NCBI GenBank assembly: GCA_029531795.1
Contig: JAPEIS010000009.1
Location: 2,170,001 to 2,234,000 of the forward strand
Origin: Sclerotinia nivalis
Lineage: Eukaryota; Ascomycota; Leotiomycetes; Helotiales; Sclerotiniaceae
Reading direction: 5' to 3'
DNA: 64,000 nucleotides
The position numbers and the translations under genes were made by a program. Under the pieces are notes generated by a model. That model did no database searches. It saw only the letters and a list, made by a program, of their open reading frames with translations, and was not told the origin of the DNA. This document shows, in pieces, positions 11,646 to 22,715 of the stretch (its first letter is position 1; each line of letters begins with the position of its first letter).

Positions 11646-12297
11646 CGCTGCCGACTGAGGTTGTGTATAGCTCTCCTAGCCCGACAATAAATAATGGTGT
11701 TATTCCAGTGAGACCGTACAACTTTACTGATCGAGAGGTGAATGCTTTCACTCCCTTATCATTAGTGCCGGGTGCTACCCCGGATCGAGTTGGTTCAGAT
11801 CCAACTTTTGAGTATTTTCGCTATTCATCACATGGAACGTTCTTGTCTGCTTCGCTGGTCCACCAAACAGACCAGAGAGGGTTAAAAATCGCTTTGCCGC
11901 AAATATAAAATTGGAAACTCGCACGAAATGCCTCCTGGTCATTTCTTAAACACTTGCTTCATATCCTTCCTTACCTCCAACCAAGTATTTGCATTCAATC
12001 CCATCTACGGAGTTCCATATTGAAAGATATACTTTTTCAATATTCATGGGAATTCAATGCAGATGATTGTACTCTGAGTTGTCTTATCAAGGTTATGCTC
12101 AGGCGAAGACAAGAACGATAAGCATGGTAATAATGGTAAGCATTGCAGATATATGGCTCAAGACCTAGCAGGGCAGGAGACTACGTTTCATCTGGGATGT
12201 TGCATAGTAATAAAAGAAGAAATTTAGGGGGAGATTCAAGCTGTTCTCAAAGAACAGCTTTTAATACCCATAATGTGCTTTGAATTATGACTACTGA
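11646..12297. other. Intergenic region between convergent genes
   Basis: 3' flanks of the NLR (plus) and the PPxY protein (minus). The frame at 11663-11908 has no motif and no start context. No repeat or RNA gene seen. Confidence 0.5.
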
Positions 12298-13077
12298 TTA
12301 ATTTGTGGTAAGAATCTCGAAAAAAAGTATAACACCATATCCTCGTTGTGTTTCCAATAGGCCAAAACTATTCTCATATTCAAACACAACTTCATCAGCC
12401 TTCACTTCCATGTGTACCTTGTCCCTCGGCTCCATAACAGCTGAGCTGACCTTCATATTCTCGACCAACACAGGTTTTTCTACGTTCTTCGAGCTCGATT
12501 TCTTTTTCCAAAACCTGTTCACTCCTTGACTGGCTACTACAGCATTGGGGTCCTTTTTCGTCACGGTTTCCCTGGAAGGCAATTCCGGGCGCGGTTTCAA
12601 CGCCGCCGCCAATCGTTCCGCCATTTCCTCATCTTCCCAAAACCATGCCCCACCATTAAGACTCTCTTTATCTCCCACCTCCACAAATACGTCATATGCA
12701 CTTTTATCCTCCCGATCAAATTCAAGTAGTTGTGCCTTTTCATTCTGAAGACATTGTGCTGGTATCAAAATCAACGTGCCTCTTCTTAAACCAGTGTTTG
12801 CGAAATCGGATAGGTAGATTTGAATTTGGGTGGTGAGGAGAGAAAGGATCTTCTCTTCTTGGGCATGTGCTAGGAGAGTCTTTTGTTTTTGGATAGAGCT
12901 GAATTGTATGCTGAGATGGTTGAGTTGGGATTGAATTTGGGAACCGTAGGATGCCGATTTGGATGCTGAGCGTTCTGATATCTTAGACGCTTCAGGAGAT
13001 GGTGATGATAAGGAGTCGAGATATGATGGAGGAGCTGGTCCATTTTCATTTTCGTATGTTGGAAGTTTGGAATCCAT
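12298..13077 (-). CDS. Hypothetical protein with N-terminal PPSY motif and coiled coil
   Basis: 259 aa from the ATG at 13077 (MDSKLPTYENENGPAPPSY). An in-frame ATG 36 codons upstream gives a hydrophobic extension that I regard as leader. The N-terminus carries LPTY and PPSY, possible WW-domain ligands. A Ser-rich linker follows, then a Gln/Ile-rich coiled coil (IQSQLNHLSIQFSSIQKQK), then a compact conserved-looking core (GTLILIPAQCLQNEKA, GGAWFWEDEEMAERLA) and a basic segment (GVNRFWKKKSSSK). I do not recognise a named domain. Exon continuity and sensible composition make it a likely conserved fungal gene; function unknown. Confidence 0.68.
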   Translation of the reverse strand: MDSKLPTYENENGPAPPSYLDSLSSPSPEASKISERSASKSASYGSQIQSQLNHLSIQFSSIQKQKTLLAHAQEEKILSLLTTQIQIYLSDFANTGLRRGTLILIPAQCLQNEKAQLLEFDREDKSAYDVFVEVGDKESLNGGAWFWEDEEMAERLAAALKPRPELPSRETVTKKDPNAVVASQGVNRFWKKKSSSKNVEKPVLVENMKVSSAVMEPRDKVHMEVKADEVVFEYENSFGLLETQRGYGVILFFEILTTN

Positions 13078-13185
13078 GGTGACGAGTGATCGCAAAAATG
13101 TGAAATTTTGCAGAGTGATCGAGGTGACGAGGATTTGAGTGAGGAGCAAGCAAGTATCTGCTTTTCCTTTGCCGGGAACTTGCAA

Positions 13186-14831
13186 GTTAACTCAAGTTTC
13201 CGATTATCGTAATCTCTGATCGAAAGCACCGTAGTCTTAGACGCCGTCAGGTTTGGTACTATAGACCATCGAGTAGCACGACTACTAGTCCAATAGTCAC
13301 GAGACCGGATTTACAAGAGGAAGTCTATTATTCGATGATGTGAGTTCTGTGATTGTTTATGTAATACCCATGGTACTGATATGAATCAAATGATGTCTGA
13401 ACATTCACAAACCGAGAACTTGAAGTCTCACAGCTAGATGGCGGTAGTCGGATAATTCACTAGGCTGTGTAACACCAAATATGCGTTATTTGGCTGCCTA
13501 ATATGCACAAGAATGAGGCACTCAAACATGGGGTAATCAGATCTCTCCATTTAACGTTATCTGCCTGGTCCGCCTTAATCAGAAGATCTAAAACATTTTG
13601 GTATTAGGTGAGATATGACGATGGCTGTGTGGAGCTGGCTGTAATTGTCAGGTGAGACTTTCTAGAAGCTCTCTAGAAGATCCCGGGTGGAGATCATCGA
13701 AGTTAGGGGCTTGTCTAGGGGCTGAAAAATGCTCGGCATCCTAGCCAGCCTTGCCAAGTTTTAACATCACATCATTATCTGAGTTGTATCTTCGCCGTTT
13801 TGCCGATCTCGGCACAACATCATTTCTCTGTTCCAACACTCAAACTAGTTGGATAGCATTCTCCAAGAAATGGGAATCCATCGTATATCAATAAAAGATT
13901 GCTTGGTTGTATGTTTACACTTCCAAGGAATAATCCAATGCTTCAAGCTTACGATCGGACTGAAACACAACGATCGGAATGGCGGCAGTGCAACATCATC
14001 ATCATTGGATCAATGAATTGCGCCCTTAACGCTATTGGCTTGGGACCAGGCTTTCCCCTCTTTATGTCAAGACTCTGACATTGAATTTCTCCTCCATGCT
14101 TGATGTATCATATGCCGCGTTCGCCGTGTACCAAGCCATTTGACATGTTGGCGAAACATCGGTAGCTGTTTTGAGTTAGAATTCCTCAGTGACTCAATGA
14201 GAATGTTTGCCATGCCTCAAACATGGGGTGTTTAGTAACACAGTGCTTTCAGCCTCATAAGCACATTTGAAGATATATAAATTCATTCCTTTGCTCAATT
14301 CATTTTCTATCGGAACTTCTATATTATTACATCATCATCATCATCATCAATTGCGGGGTTCCAACATTTCTCACGCCAAAGTACTAGTGTTTTCGCTGTT
14401 TGAACTCTCTCTCTTCCTAAGAAAGCTTATCAAAGTCAGGTGACCTGTTACACTTCAAGTGGTTGGACCTTTTGCGGTCTAGATCATCACTCTACCATTC
14501 TATGTTTACACCGGTATGCCTCGGTCAGTGTTCACGAGTTGTCATGAGTCATCAAAAGTTCACTGTTAACGCATTTGGCACTCTTAGGGAATCTCTGAAA
14601 GCATTCTAGAAGCACTAAAAATCCCAGGATTCTTCTTAGCATTCACAGCTCTTGATAAATTAGGAATAAGTGGTTATTCGGTAATATATTCACAGAAATA
14701 GTACATTTACCGTATGATTAACGCATCATAGAATTAACACCTTTTACCCCCTTCGAACTTCTATAAAATTTTCCCATATCCCCGGAGTTTCTGTTTGAAT
14801 TCTCCAGAGAACTATTACCACAAACATCATC
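13186..14831. other. Long intergenic region before the flotillin gene
   Basis: About 1.6 kb without a supportable frame. An (ATC)n microsatellite of about seven units lies at 14330-14349. The last 100 nt hold a TATA-like TATAAAATT near 14762 and a C-rich leader ending at the flotillin ATG. Confidence 0.5.
14330..14349. repeat. (ATC)n microsatellite
   Basis: About seven uninterrupted ATC triplets in the flotillin upstream region. Confidence 0.9.
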
Positions 14832-16951
14832 ATGTATTATCAGATCGCTTCCCCCAACGAGGTTCGAAACTATTCCTTAGCACACTTGGAGACCACGTCA
14901 CTAACTCCTATTAGTACCTCGCCATTACTGGCGCGAGGATCGCAACTGTCAAAATCTGCAAGAGCGCTTTCATTTGGCCCTTCCAAAAGGTGATTTCTTA
15001 CCCCTTCGTCCATATCGCACTGCTGATAAATTTTAGGTTCAACGGTTTAGCATTCAACCTCGCGACTATGAGTTATCCCTTCAGGCTATGACAAAAGAGA
15101 AACTCCAGTTGAACATTCCTGTTGTATTTACCATCGGCCCTGATGTTAACCGCAGAGGTGACAATGCCCGTACCGCCGACCGTAACCGCGAAACCGTCGC
15201 AGAAGATGCTAACGATGCGCTTATGAAGTTCTCGATGCTGTTGGCTGAGGGAGAGGCAAAAAATAATGGTAATGCTGGCGACCATCTCAGAAAGATTGTC
15301 GTTGGTATCATCGAGGGTGAAACCCGTGTTCTCGTCAGCTCAATGTCAATGGAGAAAATCTTCACAGAGAGAGAATCATTCAAGAAAGACATCTTCAAGA
15401 ACATTCAATCCGAGTTGGGACAATTCGGTCTCAGAATCTACAACGCCAACGTCAAGGAACTTAAAGATGCACCAGGCTCCAACTATTTCGCATCTCTTAG
15501 CAAGAAAGCCCACGAGGGTGCTATCAATCAAGCCCGTATTGATGTAGCAGAAGCTCAACGCTTGGGTACTGTCGGAGAGGCACAACGTAGAGCAGAGCAA
15601 GACCGAGAACTCGCCAAAGTTCAAGCCGAGACGGCTGTTCAAAAGACAGAACGTGATAGTGAGAAGGCCCGAGCCGAAGCTACACTTGCAACACGTAAAA
15701 CCACTTACAATCGTGATGTTAACGTTGCTCAAATCGGTAAGTCATCAATCAATTCTTATTATGTGGAGGATCCCAAAAGTTTTTTAATTTCGTGTCTCAA
15801 AAAGTCTCCAAGACCCTCCAGAATCTGAAGTTCGTAGATCCTGATGCTCGAATCTTACCTGAAGATTTCTCAGAAGAAGCCAAGAAAGAAGTACTTCAAA
15901 ATCTTGACACTGAGATAATCCAGAAAGAAAAAGAGATTGAGGTTCTCCGGGAGAGGCGAAACTGGGTTATGACGCTGTAAACTAACAATATTGAATCTTT
16001 AAAGAGGCTACACGTGCCACCGAAGTTCGTGACGAAGAACTCCGCAGAGACGTCGAAGTCAAGCGCGCCCAAACGGAACTTGAGCGCCTTCGTGCCTCTG
16101 ATGTCGTTAAGGCTACGATTCTTCGTGAAGCTAAGCAACAAGCTGCTGATGCTAAAAATTATGAGGAACAGGCCCGCTCAAATGCCGAGTTCTATACTCA
16201 GCAAAAGTTGGCCGACGCAAGAGCCAATAGTGAACAAAAGGCTGCTGATGCCAAGGTTTACAGTGAGAAGCAGGCTGCGATTGCAAAGGCCAATAGTGAG
16301 CAAAAGGCCGCCGATGCTAAAGTCTACAGTGAGCAGAAGGCAGCTGATGCTAGGGCGTATAAGGAAAAGACGCGTGCAGAATTTGAATTCTACGGCGAGC
16401 AAAAAGCCGCTGAAGCCAAGGCTTACAAAATTAAAATCGAAGCCGAGGCTCAATTTATCGCCGAGTCTAGAGCCGCCGAAGCAGCTCTCTTGAGACAACA
16501 AAAGGAAGCTGCGGGTATGAGTGCCATGGCCGTCGCATACGCCGATATGAGTAAAGCGATGGGCGGCCCACAGGGATTGATGCAATACCTGATGATTGAG
16601 CGGGGTACGTACCAAGAACTAGCCAAGGCCAACGCCGACGCAGTTCGTGGTTTGAACCCCAAGATGACGATCTGGAATACGGGTGCTCAGGCTGGTGGTG
16701 CTGGAAGTGCAATTGCTGGCTCGGCTGAGGGTCAAGGTCAGGGTCAGGGTGTTGCTATGGGTGGCATGGATAGTATTAGGAATTTGTACCAGATGCTTCC
16801 GCCGCTCATGTCGACTATTCATGATCAGACTGGTATGACGTTGCCCGAGTGGCAATATGGACGTTTGGGGCCGGTTCCTGGGGAGGAGCAGGACAATGCG
16901 GCGCAGGTTGCGAAGGTTAATGGGAAGAGTAATGGTGTTAATGGTCATTGA
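14832..16951 (+). CDS. Flotillin / reggie-like SPFH-domain scaffold protein
   Basis: Membrane-microdomain scaffold (fungal FloA type). Exons 14832-14861, 14915-14989, 15037-15736 and 16005-16951 give 583 aa. The start MYYQIASPNE-YLAITGARI is characteristic. The SPFH domain runs through VQRFSIQPRDYELSLQAMTKEKLQLNIPVVFT and ETRVLVSSMSMEKIFTERE. An Ala/Glu/Lys/Gln-rich flotillin coiled coil follows, including GEAQRRAEQDRELAKVQAE and near-tandem units of the form SEQKAADAKVY (about five). The end is conserved (AYADMSKAMGGPQGLMQYLMIE, then LNPKMTIWNTG) with a Gly/Gln tail. No signal peptide is visible; family members attach through acylated Cys and hairpin insertion. Intron 1 has an unusual GTTCGA donor, and intron 3 is 268 nt and contains an open frame. 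Confidence 0.95.
15737..16004 (+). other. Flotillin intron 3 with an internal 62-codon open frame
   Basis: GTAAGT donor, CTAAC branch at about 15981, AAAG acceptor ending at 16004, phase 1. It joins VAQI-(G|AG) to EATRATEVRDEEL. Inside it, 15792-15980 reads VSKTLQNLKFVDPDAR then ILPEDFSEEAKKEV, an unexpectedly protein-like frame. Confidence 0.75.
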
Positions 16952-17640
16952 ATAAGAAGATTGATGCGCTGGGTGTGGATTGGTGGTGTAGGCGTTGAAG
17001 GCGTTGATGAGGTAGGAGGTGTAGGAGGTGTTTTGGGCCGCTTTGGAGGGTTTCGGAATCTGTCTTTCTTTGATTTTCGTTTCATTTGCAGTAGGCGGTC
17101 GAGGCGCTCATGGCGTCGATGGCGTCCAGGGAGTCCATGGTGCTTGGAGGCGACAGATGTGCTTTGAGGTGTTGGGCAATGTCTATCTTTGATCTTTATT
17201 CCATTTGTACACGGTGTTAGGGAATACTTGAAGGATTTTTGTATTTTTATTTTCAATTTTAATCATTTAACCATTTGGTCCGTTCCATTCGTTAAACTAT
17301 CCCATCCATCAATCAGCCCGATGAATGGGTTGATGGAATGAATGGGTGTCTTCCAGATTAGCAAATCGCATGAACTAGATGGTATTGCTAGGGAAACATA
17401 ATTTAATTTTTAACTGATATTGTGCAATATGAATGTGAAAAATGACAATCTCGATATCTAGGTTGACATGCAGAAATTTGTGAGATTCCAGGAACCTTAA
17501 ATCCCTAGTTAAAAATACATCGCTATTGACAAATCTCTTGCAGGTTCGTAACCCGGAGCAATCTTAGTGTAAGGCTTGTGCCTAATCGAATTCAGAGCTC
17601 TTTCGCCGAATTTCTTTTTGACTTCTTCTTGTTCCAGCCT
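16952..17640. other. Flotillin 3' flank
   Basis: GT/GA-rich low-complexity sequence at 16970-17060, then AT-rich spacer up to the satellite array. No gene supported. Confidence 0.5.
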
Positions 17641-18386
17641 AACATTTCAGAATAGATAAACTTTGGAAGTTCTCGATGATCAAATGGTTTAAAATCCAGG
17701 CGTAGTTGTAGATCGATGGAGCTGGGAAGGATGTGGCTTGCAATATGGAATTGTAGACATGCAACATAAGCCTTTTCGAGCCTTTTCGAGTCTTTGAATG
17801 GTTGATATCCAAACGCCGGTGAGAAACCGGTTCATGATAGCTGGATCTAGGATACCGGATCATCAATCGGATCATAAGGCGAATAATCTGGCCCGTTAAC
17901 CCTATCTACCACAGAAGTCTTCACTTGTAAGGGTGTGGCTTTTAATGTTGGAATGTAGATATGCAACATTATTCATTTAGAAATTATGAGTGGCTGGTTT
18001 CAACAGGCCGATCATCGATGCTGAAACTAAAGAACTGTAGTATGAAGCGGATCCCCTGATTTTACACCTATTGTACTTAAATCGCCTGTAAGCTTAAGAC
18101 TTGTAAGGATGAGGCTTGTAAAATGGAATTGTATACATGCAACATTATCCATCTGTAGACTCTGAATGGCTGATTTCAAGAGGCGAATCATCGCTGTTGG
18201 AGCTAAAGAACTGTAGTATGAAACGAATCCTTTGATTCTTAAGCTATTATACTTAAGTTGCCTATAGAATTGAGGCTTGTAAGGGGGATGCTTGTGCAAT
18301 GAAATTGTAGATATGCAACAAAGGTATTATGAAGCAAATGGGTGGTTGATTTCCATAGGCCAGTTCGAAACTAATTCATGGATATT

Positions 18387-18398
18387 GAAGCTAAAGGA
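18387..18398. repeat. Target-site duplication of truncated LINE (left)
   Basis: GAAGCTAAAGGA, identical to 19661-19672; the site lies inside a satellite monomer. Confidence 0.9.
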
Positions 18399-19660
18399 TT
18401 GATTGATTGATTAAATTAACGTCTACACTGAGTCTAAGACTATCTAAGACGGCTAGGAGCTTTATAGGCTTCTAACAAGTAACAAATGGAGAATTGCTGG
18501 CCATATTCGGCTGTAGCTAATACAATTTGGGAAGATTGAAGTGGCCTCAATCTACTAATTTTTGAATGGGGGAAGTGAAAACTAATCTTGGGGAACAAAG
18601 CCCACCTTACAAATACTCTCGTATATAATAAGAAAAATAACAAATGAAATATGATATAATTCGAAATTAGAACGATTTACCCCACATATAGGGGTAAATT
18701 GACCAAATTGACCAAAATGACCCAATTAACCATTTTCTCTCAGTTCATTCTCTTCATCTTCGCCTTTTTGTTCTACATCCTCTTGCATTCTAGTTAGATG
18801 CTATGATCTGGTGGCTATTTTTGTTTCCTCGATAAATTCAAGGGTCTTAATGATTCCTGTTTTGGTGTGAAGTAGGTATTTCATAGTGAGTCGGGAGGTA
18901 GGGTTGTTTTTCTTGAATATTCTTCTTGTTGATTTGTATAACGGGCAATTGAGCAGAAGATGATTAGGAGATTCTCTCTTTTCATATCTACAATTATCAT
19001 TTGCTAAGATTCCGAATCGTTGTAGGTAAGATTTGAAATATCTATGATCGATTTTAAGCTGAAACAAAGCACTAATAGAGCTTCTCTTGGTGTTTTCTGG
19101 AATTCCGATCTTTGAGTTAGTCTTCCAGGGGTATATTTTCGAATAGGCCAAATTAGATGAATAGAGAAGAGTATTCCATTCTTCGGATTTCGTCCTTTTG
19201 ATATCCATTCCTAAGGAGGCAAAGCTGGTTTCGTTTGATGATGATCTTTGTTTTGTAGCTTCTTTTGCCAAAGTATCGGCCAATTCGTTTCCTTCAACGG
19301 AGGTATGCCCTGGAATCCAATTAAGGGAGATTTCAGCTCCTTTTCTAAGGAGAGTTTCTGTGGTCTTGATTGCTCTAATTTGGCATATCTAGCCAGGAGC
19401 ATCAGAGGGTATTTTCAATCAGTATAATCCAGCTTGATTATCTGAGTAGATTTTGAATTTTTCGCCTGGTTGAGCAATGGAGCTAGCATATTCGATTGCT
19501 CTAGTGACTCCAAGAAGTTCACCATTGTAGACAAGCTGATTCACTCCAATATTGATGGTTTCCTGATGTGAAACCTGATCATTCGACAGAATAACTGCAA
19601 TCCCGATACCAATTCCGATTCCGTCCAAAGTGGATGAAGCATCAGTATATATTGTAATGG
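18399..19660 (-). mobile_element. 5'-truncated LINE copy (RNase H end and tail)
   Basis: Matches the last about 1.26 kb of the LINE at 26124-32093, in reverse orientation. It encodes RNase H (GIGIGIGIAVILSN, VYNGELLGVTRAIEYAS) and the C-terminal region (SISALFQLKIDH), followed by the same 3' sequence and an AATC-repeat tail. It is flanked by GAAGCTAAAGGA at 18387-18398 and 19661-19672, a 12-bp target-site duplication. Relative to the longer copy it carries mostly G-to-A changes on its coding strand (for example Gly GGA to Arg AGA in IDHGYF) plus a stop after QAGLY. A dead 5' truncation by target-primed reverse transcription. Confidence 0.93.
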
Positions 19661-19672
19661 GAAGCTAAAGGA
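19661..19672. repeat. Target-site duplication of truncated LINE (right)
   Basis: GAAGCTAAAGGA, identical to 18387-18398. Confidence 0.9.
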
Positions 19673-22200
19673 ATATAGGATGAAGCGGATGTATTTAAGT
19701 TACTTGTAGATTTGAGGCTTGTAAGGCAACGGTATTAATAAGCAAATGAGTGATCGATTTCCAAAGACTAGTGAGATACTAATTTGTGGGATATGTATTG
19801 GAGTTAGAGAATTATAGTATAAAGCGGATGCTCTATTTTGTGATTCATTGCACTTAAGTTACTTGTAAGGGTGTGGTCTGTAATATAGAATTGTAGATAT
19901 GCAACAAAGGTATTCTAAAAGATTGTGAATGGTTGAATTCCAGGGGCCGGTGGGATATTAGTCTGGCTACTAGTGTTAAGGAGTTAGATGAAGAACCGGA
20001 TTATGAAGCGGATGATAAACCGGATGTCCAAATCTGAACTTATGGCTCATGCATTGTAATCTTGTAAGGATGAAGCTTGTAATGTAGGAATGTAGATATG
20101 CAACATAAATTATTTGAAGACTTTGAATGGCTGAATCCAAAGACAGATCAGAAGCAGTTGAATGGCTATTTGGAGCTAGAGAATTGCAGTATGGACCGGA
20201 TCCTCAACTTCTGAATTTTTGGATCTTATATTTACATTTGTCAGGGTACAGCTCGTAATATGAAAATGTAGATATGCAACATAAGCCTTTCGAAGACTGT
20301 GAATGGTTAGTTTCCAAGGTCGATGAAATATTAGAGTGTAGCTTACCAAAGTTAAGAACCTAATGATAAACAGGAAATCAATTCTTTATCTGTTGATTTA
20401 CGATTAACAACCTCTCCAGGATATAGCCTATTATATCAAACTTCAGATATGCAACACAAATCTTGCAGAGTCCTGAATGGCTGGATTACAAAGGCCGGTG
20501 AGATCGTAATCTATGGCTCCTAGAGCTAAGGCATCGACCAGATCATGAACCTTCAACTGCTGGATGATAAATCATAAACTTGTTAGGATACAATCTGCAA
20601 TATAAAAAAGTAGATATGCAACAGAAGTCTTTCCACAACTCCAAGTGGCTGGAGTTTGAGGCCGGTGGGAATACTTGTTCATGACTACCAGAGCTAAAGA
20701 ACCGGATCATCAACCAGATCATTTGTTCTTCAATAGCTGGCCCATAAGCAACGGGTTTGTTAGGATACACCTGGTAATATGAAAATTCAGATATGCAACA
20801 GAAGTCTTTCCAGAGCCGTGACAGGTTACTTTTCAAAGATAGTTCGAAACAATCGTTCGTAGCTACGGGAACTAAGAAATCGGGCCATCTCTTCGTCAGT
20901 GATAGATTGAAGAACAAGAGACTTGTCAGGATACACCTGATAATATCAAAATGCAGAGATGCAACAAAGATTTTCGCGTCATTGAATCACCACTAATCTT
21001 CTTTGAATGATAGATTCCCAAGGGCTGCTATATGCGTTACAGTAGCTACATGCATCAAGTTTTGGAAAACCTTTGGATATTAACGATTTCAATATACTTT
21101 TAATTTGTAGGGATACAGCCTGTAATATGGCAAGATAAATATATAATATAAATCTTCGAAGTCAAGTACATCCAATAGTCTTGCTGTATTCTGTGCGGAC
21201 AGTTGCCGAATGATTAGTCTATGATTACATTTGATTAGATGGATTATTAACAAGGACTCTATAAAAAATCTAAGTATAGATTACTATCTGGATTTCTGAA
21301 TTGAATAAGACCTATTATACGATTTAATATATCTAAGTTGAAAAGTTAAAGATATATTTAATTCAAAAGCTAGACTCGTTTAAATTATAGTTTAGTATAT
21401 TAGATTATTCTTAACAAACTATTTAACTTTCTAATAAATTTAAGCTTGATTATTAAATTCGAAATATCTAGTCCGTTCTAAAGTCCGAACTATTGAACAC
21501 ACTATCAAAATCCATAAATACCCGATTACTTTTTCTCAAGGATAAAAATACTTTGAACTATAGAAACCAAATCACTAGATCCATCCGACTTTTAGAAATG
21601 CCAAATGTTTCTCACTTGTAGGGATGCATGCTGTAATAAAAAATATAGATGTGCAACACAAGTTTTCAAAGCTTACAAATGGCCGACTACTTTCCCCAAG
21701 CACAAACTTCCATAGGCCGTAGTATTATAATACCTGCGGAAACCAAATCCCTAGATCAATTCAACTATTAGAAATACCCAATTATTCCCCACTAATAAGG
21801 ATACATCCTACAATGAAAAAAATATATAGATACGCAACAAAACTTTCCAAGAGCCCTTAATCACCAATTAATTTCCTCTCAAAAACAAACCTTCAAATCC
21901 CATTCGTTAACGTTCATTAGCTACAAGAACTAAATCCCCAGACCCCTACACTATTAACCGTACTCATCATTTATAAGAAATGATACAATTTGTAAAATGA
22001 AAAAGAAGAAATGCAACAAAAATACAGATTTACAAAACCAGCTCGACACTTTTTTTATAAGTCCTAAAACTAGCACACGGAAGGCTATTACATTCCTAAG
22101 CGGGGATGAAACTATAAGGTAAAGAGATACATACTTGTAGGCATGCATCTTGTAAAATGAAAATGTAGATGTGCAACATATCTCCCTCTAGAGATCGTGA

Positions 22201-22715
22201 TTGGCGATTTCTATAGGGTTGCCTCACAAATTGCCTCAACTGGGACTGTTTTGCCATCCTTCTCTCCGCTTAGATACCTTGGCGACCACGTTGATATTTA
22301 TACCTCGTTTATCTTTTATTATTCTATCCAGTCTTTGTATTCCGCATTTGTTCTAATAGCTCGCTGGCAACATTTACTCTCGATTTCGAGTTATGGGATT
22401 AAATAAATTTAAATTTAAATTGTTCCTTGTGTTCTTCATTGTTTTGAGCGTAGCGGATGAGTAGTTGGGAGAAGCTTTTGTCATTAAAAAGGCCGGTAGA
22501 GGGGCATGTTGGAGCGAAAGAGGGAAATGAGGGGAAGAGAAACGAAATGGAGTTGTTGAGGTGGATCCTTATCTTCGACCCAGTGGTCAAAATGCGCGAA
22601 GTTAAAATCTATTTTCTATTAAACTATAATGTTCCTTCAGCAAAAAGTGGTTTATAATACAATGGAATCGTAGGAGGAGGCTTCTACAGCTGAGATTGAG
22701 TAGACCAATTCAGGC
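22201..22715. other. Spacer between satellite array and transcription factor gene
   Basis: AT-rich 3' flank of the minus-strand Zn2Cys6 gene. Short frames on both strands lack motifs. Nothing further supported. Confidence 0.5.

Larger units (their letters stand above)
17700..22200 (+). repeat. Satellite-like tandem repeat array, monomer about 176 bp, plus orientation
   Basis: Diverged monomers are recognised by the core TAGATATGCAACA at about 17758 (TAGACATGCAACA), 17961, 18137, 18313, 19899, 20098, 20273, 20449, 20616, 20793, 20959, 21652, 21832, 22011 and 22172. Spacing is mostly 165-180 bp (203, 176, 176, 199, 175, 176, 167, 177, 166, 180, 179, 161). Monomers share CTTGTAAGGATG before the core, GAATGGCTGATT after it, and GAGCTAAAGAACTGTAGTATGAAGCGGAT later. 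The array is AT-rich, decays towards 21.1-22 kb and is interrupted by a truncated LINE at 18399-19660. No protein is encoded by the unit. Confidence 0.85.

Noticed and set aside
11663..11908. 81-codon frame after the NLR
   Set aside because: No motif and it does not continue the ankyrin or C-terminal frame in a supported way.
17530..17570. GGTTCG-like box considered as a tRNA T-arm
   Set aside because: No matching acceptor stem, anticodon arm or A box; no tRNA gene was found in the window.
17700..22200. Regularly spaced short repeats considered as a CRISPR array
   Set aside because: The genome is eukaryotic, the whole 176-bp unit is related between copies, and there are no unique spacers; it is satellite-like.
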